52,333 nucleotides of DNA from a virus. The position numbers and the translations under genes were made by a program. This document shows, in pieces, positions 42,419 to 51,103 of this stretch. A model generated the notes under the pieces. That model was given only the letters and a program-made list of their open reading frames with translations. It made no database searches and had not been told where the DNA came from. Location of the stretch: positions 1 through 52,333 of the IMG/VR virus record IMGVR_UViG_3300043446_000626. One strand, written 5' to 3'. Numbering within the stretch: the first letter of the stretch is position 1; each line of letters begins with the position of its first letter.

Positions 42419-44932
42419 ATGGCCACTGAATTCCCTATCGAACCCGAGTACGGCCGTTTCATCGAAGGCATGGCCGACGAAGAGCAAGAAGGCATTGAAG
42501 TCGAACTGCCCGAAGACGAGGCGGAGATTGAAGAACTCCCGGACGGGTCTGCCATCGTCAAGATGGACACCAAGGGCCCGGAGGAAGATCAGGACTTCTA
42601 CGCCAACCTTGCTGAGGAACTGGACGAACTCGAACTGTCCACCATCGCTCTGCGGTACATCAAACTTGTCGACATGGACAAGCGTGCCCGTGAGGAGCGC
42701 GACAAGCAGTACGAAGAGGGCCTGAAGCGCACCGGCATGGGCAAGGACGCTCCTGGCGGGGCTACCTTTATGGGCGCTTCCAAGGTGGTTCATCCGGTGA
42801 TGGCCGAGGCTTGCGTGGACTTTGCCTCCCGAGCCATCAAGGAACTGTTCCCGCCTGATGGTCCTGTCCGCACCAAGATCATGGGTGAGGTGGACGAGGA
42901 GAAAGTTCAGAAGGCCGAGCGCAAGCGCGACTACATGAACTGGCAGTTGACGGAGCAAATCGAAGAGTTCCGCGACGAGCAGGAGCAACTCCTGACTCAG
43001 TTGCCTCTCGGCGGGTCTCAGTACCTCAAACTCTGGTACGACGACGACAAGAAGCGCCCCTGCGCTGAGTTTGTCCCGATCGACCGGATGATCGTGCCGT
43101 TTGCCGCGACGAACTTCTATACCGCTCAACGCGCCACCGAGATTCACGAGATCACCGAGTGGGAATTTAAGCGCCGCATCCGTTCGGGGATGTACAAAGA
43201 CATCTCCCTGGTCCGCGCCACGATGGAGCCTGAGGAATCCAAGGCTCAGAAGGCCAACAACAAGATTGAGGGCCGCAAGTGGGATGAGAACGAAGACGGT
43301 CTTCGGAACGTCTATCACATCTACACATGGCTCGAATTGGAAGGCGACAGCCGCTCTAAGGGTGCGATGGCTCCCTACATCCTGATGATCGATGACCTTG
43401 AGAATGAGGTCGTGGGTCTGTACCGTAACTGGGAGGATGGGGACGAGACGATGACAAAACTCGACTGGGTGGTCGAGTTCAAGTTCATCCCCTGGCGCGG
43501 GGCTTACGCGATCGGCCTTCCGCACTTGATCGGTGGTCTGTCCGCAGCACTGACGGGCGCTCTGCGGGCCCTGCTCGATACGGCTCACATCAACAACTCG
43601 GCCACGATGCTGAAGTTGAAGGGCGCGAAGGTCTCTGGCCAGAGTGTTCAGCCCGATGTGACACAGGTGATCGAGATCGAGGCGGCTCCTGGCATTGACG
43701 ACATCAAGAAGATCGCCATGCCCATGCCGTTCAATCCGCCCTCTCCGGTGCTGATGGAACTCCTGGGATGGTTGGATAAAGCCGCCAAGGGCGTGGTGAC
43801 GACCGCGGAAGAGAAGATTGCCGACATCAACAGTAATTCCCCGGTGGGGACGACACAGGCCCTGATCGAGCAGGGTGCTGCGGTCTTCTCGGCCATCCAT
43901 GCACGCCTGCACGACTCTCAGAGCCGGGTGCTGAAGATCCTTGGTCGTCTGAACCGGTGGTATCTGGACGATCAGCGCAAGGGTGAGGTGATCGAAGACC
44001 TGGAGATCGAGCGCACGGACTTCAACCGCAATACTGATGTGGTTCCTGTCTCTGATCCGCACATCTTCTCCGAGACGCAGCGGATGGCCCAGATCCAGGC
44101 TGTCCTGGCTCGGGCCGAGAAGAACCCGGACCTGTACGACCGTCGGGCGGTGGAAGAGCGGTTCCTGAAGCAGTTGAAGATCCCCGGCATCAACGAGATC
44201 CTCAAAGACACCCCGATGCCTGAGGAACTCAACGCCGCGGACGAGAACGTGGCCATGGCCCTGGGTCGGAATGCCTTTGCCTACATTCAGCAGGACCATC
44301 TGGCCCACATTCAGACCCACCTGGACTTCGCCCTGAACCCGGCTTTCGGCAGCAATCCGATCATGGCCTCGTTCTACCTGCCGCGGGCTCTGGAGCACAT
44401 CAAGCAGCACATGGTGCTGTGGTATCTCAACCGCACCAACGCCTATGTGAGCAAGGTTCGGGATGGTGAGCCGGTGACGGAAGCCGAATACGAGAACGTC
44501 CGCCTGACCGCGGAACTGGACAAGGTGTTCTCTGTGGCCACGCAGCACGTTCAGAAGGACTCTGAGAAGGCTTTTGCCAAGATCGTGCCGCTGATTCAGC
44601 AACTCCTGCAGGCCATGCAGCAACTCTCGCCGCAGCCGCCGATGCCTCCAGAGGCTCAGGTGCTCATGCAGACCTCCATGGCCGAGACGCAGCGTCGGGC
44701 GCAGCGTGACCAGGGCGATTTGGCTCTGAATCAGCAGCGCCTGCAGATCGAAGCAGAAGAAAAGGCCGCTCGTCGGCAACTGGATGTTGCACTCAATGCG
44801 TCAGACAACCTGACCAGAGAGCGCATCGAAACGGCGCGTCTGACCCAACGGGATGATGCGCTGCAAGCAGAGCAGTTCGAAACTGCAATCCGCCTCCAAC
44901 AGGAGGCTCAACGTAATCTCGGAGGCATTTGA
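42419..44932 (+). CDS. Portal protein
   Basis: An 837-aa protein resembling the large portals of SU10-like and other short-tailed phages. An acidic N-terminal extension is followed by GASKVVHPVMAEACVDFASR, then ELFPPDGPVRTK, and a stem/crown region with KYLK-type helices (SQYLKLWYDD, FVPIDRMIVPF). The C-terminal half (DFNRNTDVVPVSDPHIFSE, ERFLKQLKIPGINEIL) and a long charged helical tail of about 90 residues complete it. It forms the 12-fold DNA gate through which TerL packages. Position after terL and before the scaffold is classical. The stop overlaps the next ATG. Confidence 0.9.
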   Translation: MATEFPIEPEYGRFIEGMADEEQEGIEVELPEDEAEIEELPDGSAIVKMDTKGPEEDQDFYANLAEELDELELSTIALRYIKLVDMDKRAREERDKQYEEGLKRTGMGKDAPGGATFMGASKVVHPVMAEACVDFASRAIKELFPPDGPVRTKIMGEVDEEKVQKAERKRDYMNWQLTEQIEEFRDEQEQLLTQLPLGGSQYLKLWYDDDKKRPCAEFVPIDRMIVPFAATNFYTAQRATEIHEITEWEFKRRIRSGMYKDISLVRATMEPEESKAQKANNKIEGRKWDENEDGLRNVYHIYTWLELEGDSRSKGAMAPYILMIDDLENEVVGLYRNWEDGDETMTKLDWVVEFKFIPWRGAYAIGLPHLIGGLSAALTGALRALLDTAHINNSATMLKLKGAKVSGQSVQPDVTQVIEIEAAPGIDDIKKIAMPMPFNPPSPVLMELLGWLDKAAKGVVTTAEEKIADINSNSPVGTTQALIEQGAAVFSAIHARLHDSQSRVLKILGRLNRWYLDDQRKGEVIEDLEIERTDFNRNTDVVPVSDPHIFSETQRMAQIQAVLARAEKNPDLYDRRAVEERFLKQLKIPGINEILKDTPMPEELNAADENVAMALGRNAFAYIQQDHLAHIQTHLDFALNPAFGSNPIMASFYLPRALEHIKQHMVLWYLNRTNAYVSKVRDGEPVTEAEYENVRLTAELDKVFSVATQHVQKDSEKAFAKIVPLIQQLLQAMQQLSPQPPMPPEAQVLMQTSMAETQRRAQRDQGDLALNQQRLQIEAEEKAARRQLDVALNASDNLTRERIETARLTQRDDALQAEQFETAIRLQQEAQRNLGGI

Positions 44933-45087
44933 TGGCCACTTCTGACAAAGACCAGATGAGCGAGTTCGTTCCGCAGCACAAGCGCATCGCTATGGGTGTG
45001 CCGCTGACGGGCTCTTCCATGCAACCCAAGGGTCAACAGCCCGCCAAACCCCAAGGAGGTGCCCTATCGCAGGCTAAGAAGAAATGA
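44932..45087 (+). CDS. 51-aa protein after the portal
   Basis: A coupled ORF (TGATG) with a Pro/Gln/Lys-rich, probably disordered sequence (EFVPQHKRIAMGVPL, QQPAKPQGGALSQAKKK). Its stop overlaps the next ATG (ATGA), so it is probably translated. Function unknown. Confidence 0.55.
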   Translation: MATSDKDQMSEFVPQHKRIAMGVPLTGSSMQPKGQQPAKPQGGALSQAKKK

Positions 45088-45269
45088 GATACGTCGCCGA
45101 CTACATCCATGCTGTGGAGGCTCGCAAGGCTGAAATACGCCTGTCCCTTGCGGAAGGAAATGCCGCGAACTGGGAGAGTTACCAGAGGATGGTCGGTACT
45201 TATGCAGGACTGTCAGAGTCTCTGCAAATCCTCAACAACCTTCTGAAGGAAGAAGATGAAGATGAATGA
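45084..45269 (+). CDS. Small helical head-module protein
   Basis: A 61-aa protein, helical (YVADYIHAVEARKAEIRLSL, NWESYQRMVGTYAGL) with an acidic end. ATGA overlap with the upstream ORF. It overlaps the GroES-like gene by 14 bp. Short proteins of similar length and helical build often occur between portal and scaffold. Function unknown. Confidence 0.6.
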   Translation: MRYVADYIHAVEARKAEIRLSLAEGNAANWESYQRMVGTYAGLSESLQILNNLLKEEDEDE

Positions 45270-45693
45270 GCCGGAAGCGTTTACCGACGCTGACATTGCT
45301 TGGGCTTTCCCGAGTGTAGACCCCGGTGCGAAACCTCTTGGTGGGCGAATTTTGGTTCAACTGCGCCGCGCCAAGAAGAAGACCTCCAACGCAGGAATCA
45401 TCCTGGTCGAAGAGACCAAGGAGACCGAGAAGTGGCAAAACATGGTGGCAAAAGTCATTGCCATCGGGCCACTGGCGTTCCGCAACCGGGATACCAACGA
45501 ACCATGGCCTGAGGGCTCGTGGTGCGAAGTGGGCGATTACATCCGCGTACCCAAGTGGGGTGGCGACCGATGGGAAGTGCCCGTGCCCGGAGAAGACGAA
45601 TCGGAAGAGAAGGCGCTCTTCATGATCCTCAACGACCATGAAGTGATTGCGACCGTCACCTGCAACCCGCTGCTGATGCGGGCATTTATCTAG
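45256..45693 (+). CDS. GroES-like co-chaperonin
   Basis: A 145-aa protein with a Cpn10-type fold: PLGGRILVQLRRAKKKTS, the mobile loop NAGIILVEE (residues 45-53), VAKVIAIGPLAF and EVGDYIRVPKWGG, and ILNDHEVIATV at the end. GroES has GGI(V/M)L at the loop position that docks on GroEL. Phages such as T4 use their own co-chaperonin (gp31) to let host GroEL fold the capsid protein; the capsid gene lies four genes downstream. I start at the ATG nearest GGAAGAAG; a second ATG two codons on is possible. Confidence 0.85.
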   Translation: MKMNEPEAFTDADIAWAFPSVDPGAKPLGGRILVQLRRAKKKTSNAGIILVEETKETEKWQNMVAKVIAIGPLAFRNRDTNEPWPEGSWCEVGDYIRVPKWGGDRWEVPVPGEDESEEKALFMILNDHEVIATVTCNPLLMRAFI

Positions 45694-45701
45694 GAGGCAA
45701 C

Positions 45702-46652
45702 ATGGATCCCAATAAGGATCAAGAACCCCAAATTGAAGTCAAGGAGGCTATGGATGGCTCTGCCGTTGTAGAACTCCCTGATGATCTGGCGGCGCAGGAA
45801 GGCGCCCCAGAGCCCCAGGAAGCCGCTCCTGACTCAAACGACGAAGATGCGGATTCCCCTGGCGATTCAGACGCTCTAAGGGATGCAAAACGCGCCCGCC
45901 GTCGCGCCAAGCGTGAACTGGTCAAAAAGACCAACTCCGAGAAGGACGCCCGCCTGCAGGTTTTGCAGCGCAAGGTGGACGAACTGACTCAGCGCTTGTC
46001 CGTAACCGAGAGCAAGACTCACTCGGCCGATCTGGCCCGCCTGGACAAGACCATCGAGGATTCGGAACTGCGTCTGCAGTACGCCCGGATGAAGATGTCT
46101 GAGGCCACCAGTTCTCAGGACGGGGAAGCCTTCGCCAAGGCCCAGGAGATGTGGTACGACGCCCGCAAGCAGGTTGAAGACCTCAAGCGGTTCCGCGAGA
46201 CGGCCGCCACTCCCCGGCAGCAGGCCAGTATTCCCGACCCCAACCTGCAGCGACTGGCCGCGGACTGGATGGAGCGGAATCGTTGGTACAAACCCGATAA
46301 CAAGGATACCGACAGCAAGATCGCCAAGCAAATTGACGAATCCCTGACGGCCGAAGGTTGGGATCCAACCTCGGAAGAGTATTGGGACGAACTCGATAAT
46401 CGCTTGCAGCGGTATCTCCCCCATCGCTACAATCAACAGGAAGACGAGACTTCATCTCGACGGAGTAGGCCGAGGAATATTGTGACTGGGTCTGGACGCG
46501 AATCATCTCCTGCCGCAGGCGGTAGGAACACCTTCACTCTCACGCCCGAACAGGTGCGTGCGATGAAGGACGCGGGTTTTTGGGATGACCCCCAGAAGCG
46601 CGCCAAGATGATCAAGCGTTATGCCCAAGAAGCCCGGAACTACAGGAGTTAA
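45702..46652 (+). CDS. Scaffolding protein
   Basis: A 316-aa protein with an acidic, disordered N-terminus (EAAPDSNDEDADSPGDSD), a long coiled-coil middle (LQVLQRKVDELTQRLS, then RLDKTIEDSELRLQYAR), and a basic C-terminal end (AGFWDDPQKRAKMIKRYAQE) that would bind capsid subunits. Composition, length and place before the capsid gene are those of internal scaffolds. No protease domain is visible in the genome, so removal probably occurs by exit rather than cleavage. Confidence 0.82.
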   Translation: MDPNKDQEPQIEVKEAMDGSAVVELPDDLAAQEGAPEPQEAAPDSNDEDADSPGDSDALRDAKRARRRAKRELVKKTNSEKDARLQVLQRKVDELTQRLSVTESKTHSADLARLDKTIEDSELRLQYARMKMSEATSSQDGEAFAKAQEMWYDARKQVEDLKRFRETAATPRQQASIPDPNLQRLAADWMERNRWYKPDNKDTDSKIAKQIDESLTAEGWDPTSEEYWDELDNRLQRYLPHRYNQQEDETSSRRSRPRNIVTGSGRESSPAAGGRNTFTLTPEQVRAMKDAGFWDDPQKRAKMIKRYAQEARNYRS

Positions 46653-46656
46653 GAAA

Positions 46657-47205
46657 ATGGAGTCACGCCTCAAAAAATCCCTCAAGTCAGGTGGCCGCCA
46701 AGATCGCGCAAGCGAGGACACGAGCCGTCTGCCTCCGCAGGAAAAGTTCATTTCAGCGCAGGAACGTCGCAAGATGTGGAGCGATGAGTGGACGCAGTCA
46801 GCGTTGCCTAAGACCCCGGAGATTCCGGGATGGCATTTATGTTGGCTTTCAACCACCAACGCATACGACAGCATTGATAAGCGTATACGGCTTGGGTACG
46901 TTCCGGTGATGGCCGAAGAGTTACCTGGGTTTCAGCAATACAAAGTCAAAGCAGGCGAACACGTTGGACAAATCTCGTGCAACGAGATGCTGCTGTTCAA
47001 ACTCCCCATGGATGTCTACCAAGAGATCATGACGGAGTTGCACTACTCCAAGCCCCGCGAGGAAGAGGACAAGATCCGAGTCCAAGTGGAGAACTTGCAG
47101 GGTGCACGCGACAGCAACGGGAAATCCCTTGTGCGGTTGGAGGGCGACGGCCTAGGCTCGTTTGATTCACAGCCAACCAACACTGCCCCCGTATTCGAGG
47201 GCTAA
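46657..47205 (+). CDS. Conserved head-module protein
   Basis: A 182-aa protein. I start at the ATG at 46657 (AGGAG 9 bases upstream) rather than at 46621 inside the scaffold gene. Characteristic text: IPGWHLCWLSTTNAYDSIDKRI (in parts WHLCWLSTTNAYDSIDKR), LGYVPVMAEELPGF and ISCNEMLLFKLPMDVYQEIM. Similar proteins lie between scaffold and capsid in related uncultured phages. A minor capsid or connector role is inferred. Confidence 0.68.
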   Translation: MESRLKKSLKSGGRQDRASEDTSRLPPQEKFISAQERRKMWSDEWTQSALPKTPEIPGWHLCWLSTTNAYDSIDKRIRLGYVPVMAEELPGFQQYKVKAGEHVGQISCNEMLLFKLPMDVYQEIMTELHYSKPREEEDKIRVQVENLQGARDSNGKSLVRLEGDGLGSFDSQPTNTAPVFEG

Positions 47206-47216
47206 AAGGAGTCATC

Positions 47217-47813
47217 ATGAGTGCAACTTCTGCACCTTTTGGCTTGCGGCCGGCGTTCCACCCCTCTGGTCTGGATCGCGCCCAAGCGCTTGCCAACGGT
47301 ATTGTGTCGGCGTATTCGTCCGACATCCTCAAGGGCCAACCGGTCAAGTATGTGACCTCTGGCACCATTGAACAGGTGACCGGTACGGAAGCCTTTGTTG
47401 GCGCCTTTGATGGCGTCGAGTGGACCGACACGACCGGTCGTCGTCGCGTCTCGAACTACTGGCCTGCCGCTACGGCATACCAGACCGGTTCGTGCGTGGC
47501 CTATTTCTACAACGATCCCAACATCGTTTACGAAATTCAGGCTGACGGTTCGGTTGCTCAGTCGTCCATTGGCGACGAAGCCAACTTCACCAACCTGACT
47601 GCAGGCTCGACCACCACTGGTCTGTCGCAGTGCACGATGAACTCGACTCTTGTCGGCGCCAACAACGCCGGTCAAGTGCGGATCGTCGACCTTGCCCCTT
47701 ATCCGGGCAATGACTGGGGTGATGCTTTCACGATCGTCCGCGTGACGGTTGCCGAGCATCAATTCGCTCAAATCCGCGTCTCGGGTGCTAACTACACCCC
47801 GATCGCTATCTAA
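47217..47813 (+). CDS. Capsid-associated structural protein (decoration-like)
   Basis: A 198-aa, beta-rich protein beginning SATSAPFGLRPAFHPSGLD, a start widely seen in head structural proteins of environmental phages. It has YWPAATAYQTGSCVAYFYN and AEHQFAQIRVSGANY. Position immediately before the capsid protein suggests a cement or decoration role. AAAAGGAG lies ahead of its ATG. Confidence 0.7.
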   Translation: MSATSAPFGLRPAFHPSGLDRAQALANGIVSAYSSDILKGQPVKYVTSGTIEQVTGTEAFVGAFDGVEWTDTTGRRRVSNYWPAATAYQTGSCVAYFYNDPNIVYEIQADGSVAQSSIGDEANFTNLTAGSTTTGLSQCTMNSTLVGANNAGQVRIVDLAPYPGNDWGDAFTIVRVTVAEHQFAQIRVSGANYTPIAI

Positions 47814-47828
47814 TAAGGAGGGCGAATC

Positions 47829-48746
47829 ATGGCAGCCCCGATGCGCAGTACAGACTTTCGGTCAATCGTTGAGCCGATCCTCAACGAATGCTTCGATGGT
47901 GTGTACGACCAACGCGCCGACGAATGGTCGCGTGTTTTCCGCGAGCAAGAAGGCATTCCTCGCAACTATCACGAAGAGCCGGTCCTTTATGGATTTGGCG
48001 CAGCGCCCCAACTGCCTGATGGCACTCCGGTGACCTATCAGCAGGGTGGCGTGCTCTTCCTCAAGCGTTATGTGTACCGGGTGTATGGCTTGGCCTTCGC
48101 TCTGACCAAGGTGCTCGTGGAAGACGGCGACCATATCCGTATCGGTCAGGTCTATGCCCGTCACCTCGCACAGTCCCTGGTTGAGACCAAGGAAACCCTG
48201 TGCGCCAACGTGCTGAACAACGCCTTCACGGGCGGCCAGTACGCAGGCGGCGACGGCGTGGCTCTGAACAGCGCTTCGCACCCGATCGTGAACGGCACGT
48301 TCTCCAACCTGCTGACGACTGCAGCCAACCTGTCCCAGACCTCTCTGGAGCAGATGCTGATTCAGATCCGTCAGGCTGTGGACAACAACGGCAAGAAGAT
48401 CCGTCTGGTTCCCCGCCAACTGGTGGTGGCTCCTGGCAACATCTTCCAGGCCGAAGTGCTGCTGAAGTCCGTGCTGCGTGCCGGTAACGCGAACAACGAC
48501 ATCAACCCGGTCAAGTCGATTGGCTTGCTCGACGAGGGTGCCGCTGTTCTGTCGCGTCTGACCTCTCCCACCGCATGGTGGGTGCAGACCGACGCACCGG
48601 AAGGCATGAAGTTGCTGATGCGCCGTCGTTTGGAGAAGACGATGGAAGGGGACTTTGAGACCGACACCATGCGGTACAAGGCCACCGAGCGTTACGACGT
48701 TGGCTTCACCGATCCTCGCGCCCTTTATGGCACTCCTGGGGTTTGA
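47829..48746 (+). CDS. Major capsid protein (HK97 fold)
   Basis: A 305-aa protein. Features of the HK97-type capsid family: DFRSIVEPILNECFDGVY at the N-terminus, the long helix (SQTSLEQMLIQIRQAVDNNG), RLVPRQLVVAPGNIFQAE, and a C-terminal RYKATERYDVGFTDPRALYG, the usual ending. There is no long N-terminal delta domain, consistent with use of a separate scaffold. It probably needs GroEL plus the phage GroES-like protein for folding. Confidence 0.88.
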   Translation: MAAPMRSTDFRSIVEPILNECFDGVYDQRADEWSRVFREQEGIPRNYHEEPVLYGFGAAPQLPDGTPVTYQQGGVLFLKRYVYRVYGLAFALTKVLVEDGDHIRIGQVYARHLAQSLVETKETLCANVLNNAFTGGQYAGGDGVALNSASHPIVNGTFSNLLTTAANLSQTSLEQMLIQIRQAVDNNGKKIRLVPRQLVVAPGNIFQAEVLLKSVLRAGNANNDINPVKSIGLLDEGAAVLSRLTSPTAWWVQTDAPEGMKLLMRRRLEKTMEGDFETDTMRYKATERYDVGFTDPRALYGTPGV

Positions 48747-48813
48747 CACAGGTATTGTGAAATGACTCAAGCATCAGTAAAATTCAAAGGCCACAAGCCG
48801 ATGGAGATTACTG

Positions 48814-49482
48814 ATGCCGGAGAAATGTCATGTTCATAACTGCACTCAGCCTGCAATTGCCAAAGGCTTATGCCGCAAGCATTACATGCGGGTGCAGCGT
48901 CACGGAGATGTTGGTGAAAGTCGTCCAGATGATTGGGGGAAGCGCGAAAAGCATCCGGCTTACAAGTCGTGGTGTGGATTGCGTCGATACCATCGCCTGG
49001 ACATGCAAGAGTCTTGGCGGGAAGATTTTTGGGCATTTGTCAAAGATGTTCCAAAGAGGCCCGAAAAAGCAATTGCATGGAGACCTGAGCCAACAAAGCC
49101 TTGGGGCAAAGACAACTTTTATTGGAAAGAAAACAGGGCTTGCTCTGAAGACTACAAAGAGTACATGCGTGAGTGGCATCGTAAATCGCGTGCCGCAAAC
49201 CCGGACTACTATTTGGCGCAAGACCTTCGCAGAAATTACGGCGTCACTCTTGAGTGGTACCGTGAGCAACTTTCCAAGCAAAACAATGTCTGCGCTATCT
49301 GCAAGCAGCCCGAAACGGCTGTCATTCGCGGCAAGGTGATTGCAATGCCAGTCGATCACGATCACACTACAGGCAAGGCAAGAGGATTGCTTTGCACCAA
49401 GTGCAACCGTGGTCTTGGCTTGTTCCGAGACAACACTGACTTTCTCAAAGCGGCCATTTCATACCTGAACTCCACTTTTTAA
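48814..49482 (+). CDS. Endonuclease VII-like HNH enzyme (homing type)
   Basis: A 222-aa protein inserted between the capsid and a small structural gene. Near the C-terminus NVCAICKQPE (Cys160, Cys163), VDHDHTTGKARGLLCTKCNRG (Asp181, His182, His184; Cys194, Cys197) and LFRDNTDFLKAAISYL follow the T4 endonuclease VII pattern. The N-terminus is a separate zinc-type motif (CHVHNCTQPAIAKGLC, then HYMRVQRHGD). AT content is raised, as in the GIY-YIG genes. Such free-standing enzymes are often mobile; a resolvase role is less likely since RusA is present. Confidence 0.85.
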   Translation: MPEKCHVHNCTQPAIAKGLCRKHYMRVQRHGDVGESRPDDWGKREKHPAYKSWCGLRRYHRLDMQESWREDFWAFVKDVPKRPEKAIAWRPEPTKPWGKDNFYWKENRACSEDYKEYMREWHRKSRAANPDYYLAQDLRRNYGVTLEWYREQLSKQNNVCAICKQPETAVIRGKVIAMPVDHDHTTGKARGLLCTKCNRGLGLFRDNTDFLKAAISYLNSTF

Positions 49483-49493
49483 GGAGAAAGACA

Positions 49494-49943
49494 ATGGCAC
49501 AAACGTATATTGGCTCGACGCTTCGCACCGGCTCCGGCACTCTGACGGATACCGTCGATGGCGGTTTTGTCCTTACGGCGCAGACCACCACGGTGACCAC
49601 GGTCTCCGCGGGAACTGCCGTCACGAGCAGCGTTACCCTTCCGTCCGGCTCGCAGATCATCAACATCTTCATCGATCAAATGGTGGATGAGGTTGTTGGT
49701 GGTGGTTCCGCTACGGCGATCAACGCAACGGTTGGCACCGCGGCGGCAGGCACTCAATATGTGTCTGCTACCAACGTCATTTCCGGTGGCCGCGCTTCTA
49801 TCACCTTCACGACTGCCCAACTTCTGGCCATGAGTGACATTGGCGCCAATACTGGCGTTTATTTCACGATTGCCCCGAACGGCACTATCAGCACCACTCA
49901 GGGTGTGTACCGCTTCACGGTGGTGTACGCCCAGAAGGTCTAA
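49494..49943 (+). CDS. Small beta-rich structural protein
   Basis: A 149-aa, Thr/Ser/Val-rich protein behind AAGGAGAAAGAC. Mostly beta strands (GFVLTAQTTTVTTVSAGTAV, SQIINIFIDQMVDEV, GVYRFTVVYAQKV). It probably lies on the capsid or connector. No family recalled with certainty. Confidence 0.6.
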   Translation: MAQTYIGSTLRTGSGTLTDTVDGGFVLTAQTTTVTTVSAGTAVTSSVTLPSGSQIINIFIDQMVDEVVGGGSATAINATVGTAAAGTQYVSATNVISGGRASITFTTAQLLAMSDIGANTGVYFTIAPNGTISTTQGVYRFTVVYAQKV

Positions 49944-49952
49944 GGAGGCATC

Positions 49953-51059
49953 ATGGGCCAATTCAAACCGATGGTCAAAATGATGACCACCGAGCCCTCT
50001 ATTGAGTTGAAACTCAAGAAGGGTGGCGCTGTTTCTCATCCTAAAAAGATGATGAACGGCGGCGTCATGAGTGGTCTGGCTGCGGCTCCGTCTGCAGCAC
50101 CTGCTCGTGGCGGTATGGCGCCCGCTCGTCGTCCTGCCGCTCCGTCTATGGCTGCTCGTCGGGCCGCCATGATGGGTCGTCCGATGATGAAGGAGGGTGG
50201 CGAAACTCCGAAGGAGCACAAGGCTGAGATGAAGGCCCTCAAGGGTCTGAAGTCTGAGTTGAAGTCTCACGAGGGCAAGCCTGCCTCCAAGGCCCACAAG
50301 GGTCTTGCAACGGGCGGCGTGGTCATGGGCCAAGGCGGCTTCAAAAAGGGTGGCAAGGTCAAGATGGCCGAGGGTGGCGTTCCCAAGAGCGGCATCCTGC
50401 CTGTGGCTGAGTCTGAGCGCGGTGGTGGCAAGTATGTCTCCACCAAGATGAACACGGCTGAAGGCGAGCACCACACTCCCAAGAAGACCGGCGAGGTCAA
50501 GATGGGCAATGCCGGTGGCTACAAGAAGGGCGGCAAGGCTTGCTATGCCAAGGGCGGCGGCGTGGAGGGTAATGTCTCCACGACTCCTCCCGGCGTGACC
50601 AACACCACCACTGGTGAGGTTCGCAAAGGCAATGCGGGTGGCTTCAAGAAAGGCGGCTCCGCAAAAAAAGCCTTCGCGGCGGGGGGCAGTGTTAACGACT
50701 CTGGTCGTCCCGTCGCGTACCCGGCCAAGCCCGTCTCTAAGTCGGTGAAGAACAATCTCCAGTCGGGGACGTTCAAGAAGGGCGGCTCGATCAAGATGAA
50801 CAAAGGCGGCATCCCCGCCGAGGCTCAATCTGCGATCAAGCAAGCCGATGCTGAACGCGCCTACCGCGACTACGAGAAGGCCGAGGAAGCCGAGAACAAG
50901 GCAATGCGTGACTCCATCCTTGGAGCCCCAAAGCGGATGTTTGAGGCTGCCAAGGGTCTGTTCTCCGGCAAGGAGGCTCCTTCGGGAAGTGTGACCAAGA
51001 CTGAAAAGTCTGTAACTGTCACCCCTTCCAAGAAGCGGGGCGGATCGGTAAAGTGCTGA
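49953..51059 (+). CDS. Lys/Gly-rich repeat protein with KKGG motifs
   Basis: A 368-aa, very basic protein. Repeats combine GNAGGYKKGGKACYAKGGG and GNAGGFKKGGSAKKAFAAGG (each led by TGEVKM or TGEVRK), with further KKGG-V/I/A hits at LKKGGAV, FKKGGKV and FKKGGSI. There is no catalytic motif. The charge suggests contact with packaged DNA or a membrane. The same KKGG pattern is in the polyvalent protein, and EGG forms occur in the 1507-aa protein. It may be packaged inside the head. A terminator hairpin follows. Confidence 0.65.
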   Translation: MGQFKPMVKMMTTEPSIELKLKKGGAVSHPKKMMNGGVMSGLAAAPSAAPARGGMAPARRPAAPSMAARRAAMMGRPMMKEGGETPKEHKAEMKALKGLKSELKSHEGKPASKAHKGLATGGVVMGQGGFKKGGKVKMAEGGVPKSGILPVAESERGGGKYVSTKMNTAEGEHHTPKKTGEVKMGNAGGYKKGGKACYAKGGGVEGNVSTTPPGVTNTTTGEVRKGNAGGFKKGGSAKKAFAAGGSVNDSGRPVAYPAKPVSKSVKNNLQSGTFKKGGSIKMNKGGIPAEAQSAIKQADAERAYRDYEKAEEAENKAMRDSILGAPKRMFEAAKGLFSGKEAPSGSVTKTEKSVTVTPSKKRGGSVKC

Positions 51060-51064
51060 AAACG

Positions 51065-51092
51065 AGCGGGGGCTTCGGCCCTCGCTTTCTTT
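51065..51092 (+). terminator. UUCG terminator after the KKGG protein
   Basis: AGCGGGGGC-TTCG-GCCCTCGCT, a 9-bp stem with one G-U pair, followed by TTCTTT. It lies within the long late block, so it probably lowers rather than stops transcription into the next genes. Confidence 0.7.
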
Positions 51093-51103
51093 GGAGATTT
51101 TGA

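Noticed and set aside
41474-44779. 1101-aa reverse-strand ORF opposite the polyvalent and portal genes
   Set aside because: It is antisense to two well-supported genes, has the Leu/His/Arg/Val-rich composition expected from the complement of high-GC codons, no domains and no ribosome binding site.
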